This document shows, one piece after another, positions 7,667 to 17,091 of a stretch of 64,000 nucleotides of DNA. The position numbers and the translations under genes were made by a program. The first letter of the stretch is position 1. Each line of letters begins with the position of its first letter. The notes beneath the pieces are model-generated. The model was not told where the DNA came from and ran no database searches. It saw only the letters and a list, made by a program, of their open reading frames with translations. Location: assembly GCA_036387135.1 (NCBI GenBank), contig DASVUH010000075.1, positions 1 to 64,000 of the forward strand, given 5' to 3'. The stretch is from JALZCH01 sp036387135. Lineage in GTDB: Bacteria > Acidobacteriota > Blastocatellia > Pyrinomonadales > Pyrinomonadaceae.

Positions 7667-9151
7667 TCAATTTTTGATTTCTTTTTGAATTAAATCCGCT
7701 GCCATTTTGCCCGACAACATCACGAGCGGCATTCCGCCGCCCGGATGCGTCGCGCCGCCGACGAAGAACAGATTTTTGACATCTCTGGATTGATTAGGCG
7801 GGCGCAGAAAAGCCGAAAAAGCGCCGTTTGATGAAACGCCGTAAATCGAGCCGCGATTTGCCCTGTATTTTTCCTCGAAATCGGCTGGCGTTATGATTTG
7901 CTCAAATTCAATCGAATTTTCCAAATCTTTGAGACCTGAATTTTCCAGCTTTTTGATGATCGAATCCCTGTAAGATTTTTTTTCTTTTTCCCAATCGGTT
8001 GCTTCGCTCGTGTACGGCGCGTTGATTAAAACAAACAAATTTTCGCATCCGGCGGGCGCTTGCGTTTCGTCAGTCCGCGAAGCGGCGCAAACGTAAATTG
8101 TCGGATTGTCGGCAGGACGTTTTTCTCGAAAAATTGAGTTAAATTCCGCGCGATAATCGTCGGAAAAAAAGATGTTGTGATGCGCCAATAGCGGAAATTT
8201 CTTTTTCGCACCCACTAGCAAAACAAAACCGCTGCACGACGGCTCGATTTTTTCGAGCTTTTTATCGGGAAAGCTTGGGCGGTCTTTCTCTTCGATTAAA
8301 TTTCGATAAGTTTCGATTGCATCTGCGTTTGAAACTACGAAATCCGAAGTTAAGTTCTCGCCGTTTTTCAGCTTCACGCCGACCGCCGAGCGGTCGGCGA
8401 AGAGGATTTTTTCGACTTCGCAGTTGGTTTTGATTTCAACCCCCAATTCCTTTGCCAATCGTGTTAAAGCCTTTGGAATTTCGTAAATCCCGCCGCGCAC
8501 ATACCACGCGCCCAAACCGAATTCGACAAACGGAATCAGAGCAAATGTCGCCGGAGTTTGATAAGGCGACGAGCCGTTGTAAGTGGCAAAACGGTTGAAA
8601 AGCTGCTGCAATTTCGGCGAGCGAAAATATTTTCGGTTATGCGCGTCAAGCGTTTTCCACGAAGAAATTGCGGCTAAATCTTTGGCGTAACGCGGGCGCA
8701 GCAGTTTCGGCAAATCGTTCAGCGAATGTGTGAGAAATGTACGCTCGGCGACTTCGTATTTGCGGCGCGCATTTGTGATAAATTTTTCAAATCCTTCGAC
8801 ATCGCGCGGTTCTATTCTTTCGATTTCTTTTAAGGTTTTCGGCAAATTGCGCGAAGCGTTGAAAACAGTTTTGTCAGACCAAAAATAACGGCAAATTGGT
8901 TCGAGCAAAACGAGTTCGAGATAATCTTCGAGGCAGCGATTTGCGGCTTCAAACAATTCTTTTAAAACGTGGCGCATTGTTAAAAGCGACGCGCCGGTGT
9001 CGAATTTATAATCGCCGGATTCGATAAAATTAACTTTGCCGCCGACATTCGAGTTTTTTTCAAGAATTGTGACCGAAAATCCGAGCGCCGCAAGCCGGAT
9101 CGCCGCCGACAATCCGCCCAAACCCGCTCCGATAATGATTACCTTTTTCAT
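7667..9151 (-). CDS. CrtI-type FAD-dependent carotenoid desaturase/oxidoreductase
   Basis: A 494-residue flavoprotein of the phytoene desaturase family. The N-terminus has the Rossmann FAD motif GAGLGGLSAAIRLAALGF followed by LEKN and GGKV, and the C-terminus the family block FFVGGATHPGGGMPLVMLSG. Family members desaturate or oxidise C30/C40 polyenes at the membrane, so carotenoid formation is the likely role. Whether it is CrtI, CrtN or a diapocarotenoid oxygenase type cannot be told, and no crtB or other carotenoid gene is near. ATG 9151, full usual length. Upstream on the plus strand is an unrelated divergent gene. Confidence 0.85.
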   Translation of the reverse strand: MKKVIIIGAGLGGLSAAIRLAALGFSVTILEKNSNVGGKVNFIESGDYKFDTGASLLTMRHVLKELFEAANRCLEDYLELVLLEPICRYFWSDKTVFNASRNLPKTLKEIERIEPRDVEGFEKFITNARRKYEVAERTFLTHSLNDLPKLLRPRYAKDLAAISSWKTLDAHNRKYFRSPKLQQLFNRFATYNGSSPYQTPATFALIPFVEFGLGAWYVRGGIYEIPKALTRLAKELGVEIKTNCEVEKILFADRSAVGVKLKNGENLTSDFVVSNADAIETYRNLIEEKDRPSFPDKKLEKIEPSCSGFVLLVGAKKKFPLLAHHNIFFSDDYRAEFNSIFREKRPADNPTIYVCAASRTDETQAPAGCENLFVLINAPYTSEATDWEKEKKSYRDSIIKKLENSGLKDLENSIEFEQIITPADFEEKYRANRGSIYGVSSNGAFSAFLRPPNQSRDVKNLFFVGGATHPGGGMPLVMLSGKMAADLIQKEIKN

Positions 9152-9334
9152 CCGCTCGATTTATTATTATCACGTATTTTGTTCGCCGCTGAAACGAGCA
9201 TTGAGCGATTGCGCCGAAACGAATGCAAGCCGGAAAGCGTCAATCGTTCAATCTGTCGGGTGTCAGCAGAATGTTAGAATTATGATAGGATAACGGCGCT
9301 AAGTTTTGCCGACCACGCCGGAAAGTGAAAAAAG

Positions 9335-10300
9335 ATGAAAATTTGCCCCGTTTGCCAGACAACTTATACGGACGACTCGCTCCGTTTTTGTATGAAAGAC
9401 GGCACGCCGCTCGACAATTTTCAAGAGCCGACAGCCGCGCCCGAAACGGAAGAAGAACAGACAGTTTTCGCGCCCGAACGCTCGCCGAAAATGGTCGTGC
9501 CGCTCGACGCGCCGGAACCGCAAGCTCCTGTGCCGGTTTCGCCCGTTAATCAACAAAAGCCGCCGCAATCGCCGCCTCGGCGCAAATCAAACGCCGGAAT
9601 TTTAATCGCTCTCGGCGCGCTCGGCGTTTTGATATTGCTCGGAATCGGCGGTTTCGGAGCCTGGTGGCTATTCAACTCGCGCGGCGCTCGAAATAACGAA
9701 ATTGCAGCCGCGAATTCAAATGCGAATCTCAATCAAAACGCGAATCTTTCCGTCAACGAAAATCTTTCTGCAAATGCTAACAGCAACGCGAACGCAAATG
9801 CGAATTTAAACGTCAACGCAAATTTAAAAACGCCGACTCCGACTCCGACACCGACCAGAACTCCGACACCGACTCCGACGCCTGCAAACCGCAACGCGAA
9901 TTTAAGCAATGCGAATAACGTTTCAAATACAAACGCCAATCTCGCCGTAAACGCAAATTTACAGCGACCGACGCCTTCGCCCGCAGTAACGCCGACCCCG
10001 CAGAGACCGCCGCAGCCGACGACAATTTCGGGCGGCGTCGTCAACGGCAAAGCCGTCAATCTACCCAAACCGCCTTATCCGCAGGCGGCTCGCGCGCTTC
10101 GCGCTTCGGGCGTGGTCAACGTGCAGGTTTTGATTGACGAAAACGGGCGCGTCGTTTCGGCGCAAGCCGTTTCCGGTCATCCGCTATTGCGGGGCGCGGC
10201 AGAATCGGCGGCGCGGCAGGCGCGTTTTAATCCGACAATGTTGTCCAATCAACCTGTCAAAGTTTCCGGCACGATTGTTTACAACTTCAATATCAATTAA
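9335..10300 (+). CDS. Zinc-ribbon, membrane, Asn-repeat and TonB C-terminal fusion protein
   Basis: A 321-residue modular protein. Residues 1-25 form a cytoplasmic zinc ribbon (CPVC...FCMKDG). A Pro/Glu-rich linker follows, then one membrane helix at about 88-115. Next comes a low-complexity periplasmic spacer of NANLN-type repeats broken by PTPTPTP runs (about 125-235), and finally a TonB C-terminal domain (PPYPQAARALRASGVVNVQV, then DENGRVVSA) to the end. The TonB domain contacts outer-membrane receptors in known systems, and the long spacer could reach across the periplasm. The zinc ribbon at the N-terminus is unusual for TonB and suggests a sensor or regulatory partner in the cytoplasm. 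Weak GGAAAG before ATG 9335. Confidence 0.85.
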   Translation: MKICPVCQTTYTDDSLRFCMKDGTPLDNFQEPTAAPETEEEQTVFAPERSPKMVVPLDAPEPQAPVPVSPVNQQKPPQSPPRRKSNAGILIALGALGVLILLGIGGFGAWWLFNSRGARNNEIAAANSNANLNQNANLSVNENLSANANSNANANANLNVNANLKTPTPTPTPTRTPTPTPTPANRNANLSNANNVSNTNANLAVNANLQRPTPSPAVTPTPQRPPQPTTISGGVVNGKAVNLPKPPYPQAARALRASGVVNVQVLIDENGRVVSAQAVSGHPLLRGAAESAARQARFNPTMLSNQPVKVSGTIVYNFNIN

Positions 10301-10321
10301 CGTGATGCGCGAGGTAAGAAA

Positions 10322-10445
10322 AATTTGAACCGCCGAGACGCAGAGACGCCGAGAGAAAAACAAAGAGAATAAGCAAAGATAAAAGAAAAATTTTTTCTTT
10401 TTTTTACTCATTCTCTGCGTCTCTGCGTCTCGGCGGTGAAAAATT
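10322..10445. repeat. Long intergenic palindrome, family B
   Basis: The left arm AACCGCCGAGACGCAGAGAC (from about 10327) pairs with the right arm GTCTCTGCGTCTCGGCGGT (about 10418-10437), and A/T-rich flanks extend the pairing. The loop contains A- and T-rich runs. It sits between two convergent genes, which suggests a transcription end, but the core sequence is of the dispersed intergenic type seen in many unrelated environmental genomes (knowledge, not checked here). Confidence 0.8.
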
Positions 10446-10466
10446 TTAATCCGAACTCGCATTCAA

Positions 10467-11153
10467 TTAAGATTGAAAAAGCCGTTTTAATTCGGCGATT
10501 CGTTTTTCCGGCTCGCCGTAAGTTTCGCGGTAATCGAGACCGCTCCGGCGAATCACCTCAAAAGCCTCGTCGCGCCCGTAAACGTGCGTAATGTAAACAC
10601 GCCGTTCGGTTTCGGAAGGAAGCTGTTTATAAGTCAGAAAATAATGCTGCAAGCGTTCGACGACCGCGACGGGAACTTCGGAAATGTCGTTTAAATGACC
10701 GAACGCCGCATCGTCGTACAAAACGGCGATGATTTTGTCGTCGGCTTCGAGCTTGTCAACCATCCGCAAACCGCCGATTGGTTTGGCGGCAAGAAAAAAA
10801 TCGCCGTGCGCCATCGTTTTTTCGGTCAAAACGCAAATGTCGAGCGGGTCGCCGTCGCCTTTGACAATGGGCATACCGGTTTTCTCGCGGCAAAACTCGG
10901 CGATTGACTCGCCGCAATAAGTCTGCGGCAGAAATCCGTAAGGCATCGGGCAAAGCGAAGAAAAACGTTGCGGGCGGTCAATCCGCAGACGACCGGAAGA
11001 TTTATCAAGCTCGTATTTTATCGCGTCGTTCGGCACAATCTCGATAAAAGCGTTGACAATTTCCGGCGCGTTGACGCCAACGGGAACGCCGTGCCACGGA
11101 TGCGATTGAAACATTAAAGAAAAAAGGCGGTTCAGTTCTGCATTATCGCTCAT
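10467..11153 (-). CDS. ppa: Inorganic pyrophosphatase, family I
   Basis: A 228-residue soluble enzyme that hydrolyses pyrophosphate to two phosphates and so pulls biosynthetic reactions forward. The family signature DGDPLDICVL near residue 116 carries the metal-binding aspartates. Other family residues seen are IEIVPNDAIKYELDKSSGRL at the start (substrate lysine and glutamate) and YGFLPQTY (tyrosine). It is slightly longer than the 175-residue E. coli type, with an N-terminal extension. It is alone on the minus strand. Two polyphosphate kinases 2 lie 8 kb away, which fits phosphate metabolism but is not an operon. Confidence 0.93.
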   Translation of the reverse strand: MSDNAELNRLFSLMFQSHPWHGVPVGVNAPEIVNAFIEIVPNDAIKYELDKSSGRLRIDRPQRFSSLCPMPYGFLPQTYCGESIAEFCREKTGMPIVKGDGDPLDICVLTEKTMAHGDFFLAAKPIGGLRMVDKLEADDKIIAVLYDDAAFGHLNDISEVPVAVVERLQHYFLTYKQLPSETERRVYITHVYGRDEAFEVIRRSGLDYRETYGEPEKRIAELKRLFQS

Positions 11154-11262
11154 AAAAACATTCTAAAACTTTTAACAGCGAAGGGTGAATTCAATTTGAT
11201 TTTGAATTGATAAACCATTTCTTTTCACCTGCGCCGAGGTTGCGGTAGAATTCTCTCGAACA

Positions 11263-12963
11263 ATGCTGACGCTTTTACATATCAACAATATCGCGCTGAT
11301 TGAAGAGCTGCGGCTCGAATTCGGCGAGGGCTTGAATCTGTTGACCGGCGAAACCGGCTCAGGCAAATCAATTATCGTTGATTCTCTGGGCGCGCTGACG
11401 GGCGAGCGCGTTTCCGCTGATTTGATTAAAGAAGGAACGACAACCGCGCGCATCGAAGGGCTTTTTTCTCTCGAACCAAGCTCTGAAATTCTGCAAATTT
11501 TCGATGAAGCCGGACTCGATGTTGAACCTGCCGATTTTGAAGATTTAATCGTCCGCCGCGAGCTTTCCGCAACGGGCAAAAACCGGATTTTCGTCAACAA
11601 TCAGCTCGTCACGCAAAATTTTCTCAAACGAATCGGCGCGTTTCTGGTTGATATTCACGGGCAGGGCGAGCAGCAGACGCTTTTCGATCCGCGAACGCAT
11701 CTCGAAATGCTCGACGATTACGCCGCACTCGGCGATTTGAGACGAGAAATTGCCGAAAAATATCGCTGCTGGCAGCAGATTTTAAAAGAACTCGAATCTC
11801 TGCGCTCGGACGAGACGCAGAAATTACAGCTCGTTGATATTTTGCAGTTTCAGATTGATGAATTGAAAAAAGCCAATTTGCAGGCTGGCGAAGACGAAGA
11901 ATTGGAAACGGAGCGACGCCGTTTGATGAACGTCGAAAAACTTTCGGCGTTGAGCGACGAAGCATACGCTTTGCTTTATGAATCGAGCGAATCGGCAATT
12001 TCAAATCTCGCCGTAGTCGCTAAAAATGTTGACGAACTGACCAATTACGATCAGCAATTTGGCGAATACAACGAACAACTGACTTCGGCGCAAGCCGTTC
12101 TCGAAGATTTGGCGATTACGCTTCGCTCGTTTCGCGGCAGCCTGGAGTTTTCGCCCGAACGATTGTCGGAAATCGAATCGCGTTTAGCGGAAATTCAGCG
12201 TTTGAAGCGCAAATACGGCGGTTCGATTGAATCTGCGCTCGCGCATCTCGCCGAATCCGAAGAGCGTTTAAGCCGTATCGAATCAGCCGAATTGCGCGAA
12301 GCCGAATTGTTAAAACAGGCAAACGCGGCGCGCGCGGATTATCTGAAAACAGCCCGCGAAACGCACGAGAGACGCGAAACGGCGGCGCGCGAATATTCAA
12401 AAGCCGTCGAAGCCGCTTTAAAAGATGTGGCGCTGGAGCGTGCGCGTTTTGAAGTCAGAATTAACGCGCCCGAAAATTTAAACGACGATAGCTCGAATCG
12501 TTTTTTAACCGCCAAAGGTTTCGACGCGGTTGAGTTTTATTTCTCGGCAAACGTCGGTGAGAGCTTAAAACCGATTGCGCGCGTCGCTTCGGGCGGCGAG
12601 GCTTCGCGTTTGATGCTCGTTTTAAAAACCACCGGAAAACTCAGCGAACAATTGAAAACAGCCGTTTTCGATGAAATTGACGTGGGAATTTCCGGGCGCG
12701 TTTCCGAAGCCGTCGGGCGAAAATTGAAAAAACTCGCGGCTCATCATCAGGTTTTATGCGTCACGCACCAGCCGCAGATTGCCGCGCTCGCCGACGTTCA
12801 TTTTGTCGTCGAAAAAGAAATGTCGGGTGAGCGGACGACCGTGCAGGTCGTTAAATTAAACAAAAACGCGCGCGTCGAAGAATTAGCCAGAATGCTGACG
12901 GGCGCAATTGTTACAGATTCGGCGCGGCGACACGCGAAAGAATTGCTCAAAGCCGCCGCTTGA
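11263..12963 (+). CDS. recN: DNA repair ATPase RecN
   Basis: A 566-residue SMC-like ATPase that acts at DNA double-strand breaks to bring ends and sister DNA together. Seen: the N-terminal Walker A GETGSGKS near residue 31, an Arg/Glu/Lys-rich coiled-coil middle (about 150-380), the ABC signature SGGEASRLMLVLK and Walker B FDEIDVGISG near the C-terminus, then the VTHQPQIAA switch region. Length and order are those of bacterial RecN. ATG 11263 has no strong ribosome binding site. It is divergent from ppa with 109 bases between them, and no LexA-type box was evident by eye. Confidence 0.95.
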   Translation: MLTLLHINNIALIEELRLEFGEGLNLLTGETGSGKSIIVDSLGALTGERVSADLIKEGTTTARIEGLFSLEPSSEILQIFDEAGLDVEPADFEDLIVRRELSATGKNRIFVNNQLVTQNFLKRIGAFLVDIHGQGEQQTLFDPRTHLEMLDDYAALGDLRREIAEKYRCWQQILKELESLRSDETQKLQLVDILQFQIDELKKANLQAGEDEELETERRRLMNVEKLSALSDEAYALLYESSESAISNLAVVAKNVDELTNYDQQFGEYNEQLTSAQAVLEDLAITLRSFRGSLEFSPERLSEIESRLAEIQRLKRKYGGSIESALAHLAESEERLSRIESAELREAELLKQANAARADYLKTARETHERRETAAREYSKAVEAALKDVALERARFEVRINAPENLNDDSSNRFLTAKGFDAVEFYFSANVGESLKPIARVASGGEASRLMLVLKTTGKLSEQLKTAVFDEIDVGISGRVSEAVGRKLKKLAAHHQVLCVTHQPQIAALADVHFVVEKEMSGERTTVQVVKLNKNARVEELARMLTGAIVTDSARRHAKELLKAAA

Positions 12964-13026
12964 CGGAAAAAGTGGTTGCGTAAAACGAGCAGCCGTCTAA
13001 AAATCAAAAATCAAACGAAAAACAAT

Positions 13027-13818
13027 ATGGCGATAATTGGAACAGTCGAAAGTTTGTGGCGTTATCCGGTCAAAGGTATGCGCGGCGAGGAGTTGACCGA
13101 AGCGTTTATGGGGTTTTCGGGCATTTACGGCGACCGTTGCTACGCCTTTAAAAATTCAGCCGCGCGCAAAGGTTTTCCTTATTTGACGGCATCGGCGCAG
13201 CCGGAAATGCTGCGTTATCGCCCGCAGTTTCGTCATCCCGAACGAGCTGCAAAACCGCCGAATTTGTTTGAAGCAATGAGCATCGCGCCCGGCATTATGC
13301 CCGCAAACGCCGAGCCGGAAGATATGGCTTTGGATGTAGTTACGCCTTCAGGCGCGGTCGTTGCCGTTGATGATCCGCTTTTGATAAAAATGCTCAGTCA
13401 CGGAATCGGTGAAAAAAATCAACTGACGCTCATGCGTTCAGACCGCGCATTTACGGATTGTCGTCCGGTTTCGCTGATCGGCGTGCAAAGCGTCCGACAA
13501 ATCGAAGCGGAAATGAATGTTCCGATTGACAAACGGCGCTTTCGGGCAAATATTTACCTGAATCATACAGCCGACGTTGGATTTGCCGAGAATGAATTAA
13601 TTGGTCGCCGATTGCGAATCGGTTCGCAGGCGATGATTATGATTCTCGAACGCGATCCGCGCTGCAAAGTGATTTCGCTCGATCCCGAAACGGGCGAACA
13701 CAACCCGGCGGTTTTACGTCAGGTCGCTCAAGCGCATTCAGCTTTTGCGGGCGTTTATTGCGCGGTTTTGGTCGAAGGAATTTTGACGAAAGGCGATTCA
13801 ATCGAGGTTCTGGATTAA
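13027..13818 (+). CDS. MOSC domain protein
   Basis: A 263-residue protein. ATG 13027 is preferred over an upstream TTG at 12976 because the first recognisable family block, IGTVESLWRYPVKGMRGEEL, begins right after it. This is the N-terminal beta-barrel half (MOSC_N). The MOSC domain follows, with GVQSVRQIEAEM and RRFRANIYL and the Cys-containing block RCKVISLDPETGEHN, the place of the conserved cysteine that binds sulfur or molybdenum cofactor in relatives. Members transfer sulfur or reduce N-hydroxylated compounds using molybdopterin. The true substrate is unknown. It follows recN by 63 bases. Confidence 0.85.
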   Translation: MAIIGTVESLWRYPVKGMRGEELTEAFMGFSGIYGDRCYAFKNSAARKGFPYLTASAQPEMLRYRPQFRHPERAAKPPNLFEAMSIAPGIMPANAEPEDMALDVVTPSGAVVAVDDPLLIKMLSHGIGEKNQLTLMRSDRAFTDCRPVSLIGVQSVRQIEAEMNVPIDKRRFRANIYLNHTADVGFAENELIGRRLRIGSQAMIMILERDPRCKVISLDPETGEHNPAVLRQVAQAHSAFAGVYCAVLVEGILTKGDSIEVLD

Positions 13819-13850
13819 AAGAGATTCGCTCTGGTTTTTAATAAAAACTC

Positions 13851-13880
13851 TTGACCATTTAAAAAAAATAAGCTTACACT
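13851..13880 (+). promoter_or_regulatory. Candidate sigma-70 promoter for mscL
   Basis: TTGACC (13851-13856) and TACACT (13875-13880) are separated by 18 bases and lie 51 bases before the mscL start. The spacer is A-rich. Both hexamers are close to consensus. The proposal rests only on sequence. Confidence 0.45.
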
Positions 13881-13931
13881 CTGTCACTCTCAGCCCTAAA
13901 AATTACAACAATTTAGCAGGAGACAGAAAAA

Positions 13932-14363
13932 ATGTTGAACGACTTTAAGAGTTTTCTTTTACGCGGAAACGTGATTGATTTAGCCGTCGCTGTAATTATC
14001 GGCGCGGCATTCACCAAAATTGTTACTACGCTCAGCGAAGGAATTATTTCGCCGTTTATCGGATTAATTACAGGCGGGATTGATTTCAAATCGAAATTTT
14101 TCGTTTTGAGCGGTCAGCTTCCGGCTATCGTAACGCCCGAAGCAATTGACGCCGCCGTCAAAGCCGGAACGCTCAACATCGTGCGCTACGGTCAACTGCT
14201 CAACGACATCGTCAATTTCGTGATTGTCGGATTAGTCTTATTTTTCATCGTCCGCCGGTTTTCCCGCTATCTGAAATTTATGGAAGCCGCCGCGCCGCCG
14301 ACTCCGACCGAAGCTTTGCTCGCGGACATACGCGATCTTCTGGCGCAAAAACCGGGAGTTTAA
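13932..14363 (+). CDS. mscL: Large-conductance mechanosensitive channel MscL
   Basis: A 143-residue inner-membrane channel that opens under membrane tension to release solutes during osmotic downshock. Seen: the amphipathic N-terminus MLNDFKSFLLRGNVIDLAVA, TM1 about residues 15-40 with the glycine/alanine packing face, a periplasmic loop, TM2 about 87-110 (IVNFVIVGLVLFFIVRRF) and a charged cytoplasmic helix at the end. Strong ribosome binding site AGGAGA at 13918-13923. Followed directly by a terminator hairpin. Confidence 0.95.
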   Translation: MLNDFKSFLLRGNVIDLAVAVIIGAAFTKIVTTLSEGIISPFIGLITGGIDFKSKFFVLSGQLPAIVTPEAIDAAVKAGTLNIVRYGQLLNDIVNFVIVGLVLFFIVRRFSRYLKFMEAAAPPTPTEALLADIRDLLAQKPGV

Positions 14364-14367
14364 ATAA

Positions 14368-14393
14368 AAAACGGCGCGTAAAAATGCCGTTTT
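14368..14393. terminator. Terminator hairpin after mscL
   Basis: AAAACGGC (14368-14375) pairs with GCCGTTTT (14386-14393). The U-rich tail lies in plus direction, and the minus-strand gene that follows ends at 14392, so the hairpin can serve both. Confidence 0.65.
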
Positions 14394-17082
14394 ATCTGTT
14401 TATCGGCAGCGTAATCTCGCGCCTGACAAACGAGTTTTCCGCGCCCTCGAATTTGACGTGGATTTTGCCCTGCGAGCGATTAAAACCGCTGCTGAATTGC
14501 CCGGTTCTGACGCCTTCAGTGCCGCCCGCCAGACCGCTGCCGGTTAAACCGAGCGTGTAAGTTCTGCCCGCCAAGCCTTCTAAAATTAAATGTAAATTCG
14601 CGTCGGAGGCTGTGGCGCGAATGATTTTTAAACCTTGATTCGTTTGACCGGGCGCGAGCGGCGGAAATTCTGTCCAAACCTCCATTCCTTCGTCGTACTC
14701 GTAAACGATTTTCAGGTTGTTTTCAAAATTTCCGAGAACAATTTCCGCCCGCTGAATATCGCCGATCTTTTGCAAATTGAAATTAATCGGCTTGCCGTTA
14801 ACCGTCACTGTTTTTATTTTCGCATTGAGTGGAAAAGCCGGTGACACGACGAGTTTTTCGAGCATGTAATTGCCGTATCTTGTGATTTCAAGATTTAACT
14901 TTCCTCTCGGACGCGCGAGCGTGAAATCGTAGCTCGCCGCGCCGACGCGGACTCGTTTGATTTCCGCCGTGTCCCAATTTGCCGGAAGCTGCGGCGCGAA
15001 ACGCAAAGTTTTATTTTCGATTTCAATCCCGAAAAGACCGCGAAGCAGCGGCGTCGCAATCATCGCTTCCGACCAGATTTGATGATGCGACGAGCGACCA
15101 AAAGGCGCGTTGAAATCGCCCGACAGCAATTCGGTAATGTAACCGAGCGCGTTTCCGCGTTCTTTTAATTGCACATTGGCGTAAAGCGCCTGAAAACCGA
15201 TGTGCGGGCGTCCGTAATTGTAAGCCGCAAGACTCGCCCAACCCGTAAAAAGTCCCCAGACCGAGCCGTGATGATAGGAAAGCGGATCATAAAGTTTGGA
15301 ATCGTTTGCCAAAATCCGCGCTCCCCAATCGGTCGCGATTCGGCTGCTCCCGATTCTGTCCAACTCTTTTTGCGCCTTTTCGGTTTCGAGCATCCGAAAC
15401 CACAAAGGCACGGCTGGCAAAACCGTGTCTTCGTCAAAAATCACGGCTTTTTGCAGCTCGTTTAAACGTTCTTGCCGAACAGTTCGATTAACGCCTTTTT
15501 CGGCTTCGACAGGTTTTGCGGTCGGAAGTTTTGTTGCGTAAGCGTAGAAATTTCGGTCAGCCAGCCAGAAAGTTTTTTCGGTTGCGGTACGTGTGCGTTC
15601 GGCTTTCGCGGCGGCTTCTTCGCTCAAATCTTCGTCGTCCATTTCTTCAGCCAGCCGTTTCATCGCTTGAGCGGCGGCAAACCAGACGCCTTGCTGGTAA
15701 ATTTCTTCGTGCGGCGGGTAAAGATCGCCGCCTTCGACCCAGCCGTGACCGAATTTTGTGTTTTCGACCAGCCCGTTGTTGTCGGTGTCGCTTGCCGCTG
15801 CGTGAGCGTACGCTTTTTTTATTGAATCCCAGCTATCTTTCAAAAATTGGCGGTCGGCGCTCCGCTCGAAATAATCGAGACAGGCAATGATGTAAAGCGG
15901 CGTCGCGTCAGCCGCCGCCCAGGCGTATGGGAAATCCGTGAACCAGCGGACATACGACGCGCTTTGCGAGATTTCGTGCGGGATTTTGCCGTCGGCTCGC
16001 TGATATTTACGCAGGAATTCGAGCGCGGTTTTCGTCGTCTGAAAATCACCGTAAGAATTTGTCGCAAACGCAGTCCAGAGCGCGTCGCGCCCGAAAAACC
16101 ACGCAAAACCGGGACGCTCGCCTTCGCCCGAAGCGCGAAAACCGGCGAGCAAGCCCGTCCCGAGCTGCGGATTTGTCGCCAAGCCTTTGTCAATTCCGAC
16201 TTTCGACCAGGCAAAAGCGCGATTTAAAATCTCATCCGGCGTTTTTATCTGTGTCGTTTCGCTTTCGAGCTTAGCGTAATGCTCGACCGATTTTTGGTAA
16301 AGATCGGGAATCGAATTAAGCAGTTTTTCGTAAGTTTTTTTTGCCTCCGCATTTCCGTTTATCCCGCCCGCAATGACGACGGGAACAAAATTTTTCCGCC
16401 ACACGTCCGGCGCGGCTTCAATTAAAAAACGGTTCGGCACATTCTGCGGCTCTTCCTGATAAGGCATTACGGAAACGTCGCGAGCAAGCGGCGAGCCAAT
16501 CAAACCAACAAGTTTGTCGGTTTCTTCAGTCAAATAATAACGCCGTTCGCTCTGATTCCAATCAATGCCCGGCGTTTGCGAACCGGCGAGCCACATCAAG
16601 CGGAGTCGCGGTTTAAACGAGACCGAAACGGTCATCGGAAGGCGCGTATCCACGTCGAGCAACATCACGATGCCGGCTTCGTCGAGCGGCGCGAAAATGA
16701 TTTGCCGGACGGTGAAAGCCGCGTGCGAGTAAGTGAAAATCGTGCTTTCCGGGCGTACTTCGATTTTGACGAGCAAATCTCTCGCCGCGTATTCGAGCGG
16801 ATAGCCTTCGACGCGAAAACCGAATTCCATTTGGTCGAGAATTTTCAGCGGATAAACCCACGCCTCAGCCTGCCGGTGTTCGTAACCTAAAAATGCGGAT
16901 TTGCGCCCGACAACATCGTAAAAAGAACCCGGCTGCGTTCGTCTGGATAATTCCAAGCCGCTTTTCGGCAGAGAGAATTTTGCGGGCAAATTTGTCGAAA
17001 TTGTCTGAGCCGATAGTTGATTCATCAGTCCGAAAGAAACAAAAATTAAGACAAACGAAACCAAAAACAAATGTTTTTTCAC
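14392..17082 (-). CDS. Secreted debranching-type (alpha/alpha)6 glycosidase
   Basis: An 896-residue exported protein. Signal peptide about residues 1-25 (ends LSAQ) behind a GTG start. An N-terminal beta-sandwich (to about residue 270) is followed by an (alpha/alpha)6 barrel with GFAWFFGRDALWTAFATNS, RADGKIPHEIS, NNGLVENTKFGHGWVEGGD and SYHHGSVWGLFTGW. These blocks resemble the amylo-alpha-1,6-glucosidase half of glycogen debranching enzymes and related six-hairpin glycosidases. The C-terminus (about 790-896) is a further beta domain. It probably trims branched alpha-glucans or other oligosaccharides outside the cytoplasm. The exact linkage is not known. It lies 9 bases before the end of the sugar dehydrogenase gene. 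Confidence 0.75.
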   Translation of the reverse strand: MKKHLFLVSFVLIFVSFGLMNQLSAQTISTNLPAKFSLPKSGLELSRRTQPGSFYDVVGRKSAFLGYEHRQAEAWVYPLKILDQMEFGFRVEGYPLEYAARDLLVKIEVRPESTIFTYSHAAFTVRQIIFAPLDEAGIVMLLDVDTRLPMTVSVSFKPRLRLMWLAGSQTPGIDWNQSERRYYLTEETDKLVGLIGSPLARDVSVMPYQEEPQNVPNRFLIEAAPDVWRKNFVPVVIAGGINGNAEAKKTYEKLLNSIPDLYQKSVEHYAKLESETTQIKTPDEILNRAFAWSKVGIDKGLATNPQLGTGLLAGFRASGEGERPGFAWFFGRDALWTAFATNSYGDFQTTKTALEFLRKYQRADGKIPHEISQSASYVRWFTDFPYAWAAADATPLYIIACLDYFERSADRQFLKDSWDSIKKAYAHAAASDTDNNGLVENTKFGHGWVEGGDLYPPHEEIYQQGVWFAAAQAMKRLAEEMDDEDLSEEAAAKAERTRTATEKTFWLADRNFYAYATKLPTAKPVEAEKGVNRTVRQERLNELQKAVIFDEDTVLPAVPLWFRMLETEKAQKELDRIGSSRIATDWGARILANDSKLYDPLSYHHGSVWGLFTGWASLAAYNYGRPHIGFQALYANVQLKERGNALGYITELLSGDFNAPFGRSSHHQIWSEAMIATPLLRGLFGIEIENKTLRFAPQLPANWDTAEIKRVRVGAASYDFTLARPRGKLNLEITRYGNYMLEKLVVSPAFPLNAKIKTVTVNGKPINFNLQKIGDIQRAEIVLGNFENNLKIVYEYDEGMEVWTEFPPLAPGQTNQGLKIIRATASDANLHLILEGLAGRTYTLGLTGSGLAGGTEGVRTGQFSSGFNRSQGKIHVKFEGAENSFVRREITLPINR

Positions 17083-17091
17083 CGTAAAATC

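Noticed and set aside
9715..10000. Tandem repeats that might suggest a CRISPR array
   Set aside because: They are codon-level repeats (NANLN and PTPTP) in a coding region, with no constant repeat-spacer spacing.
9733..10068. Antisense open frame in the TonB-like gene
   Set aside because: It is a mirror of the Asn and Pro-Thr repeats and has only low-complexity Val/Gly/Phe-rich sequence.
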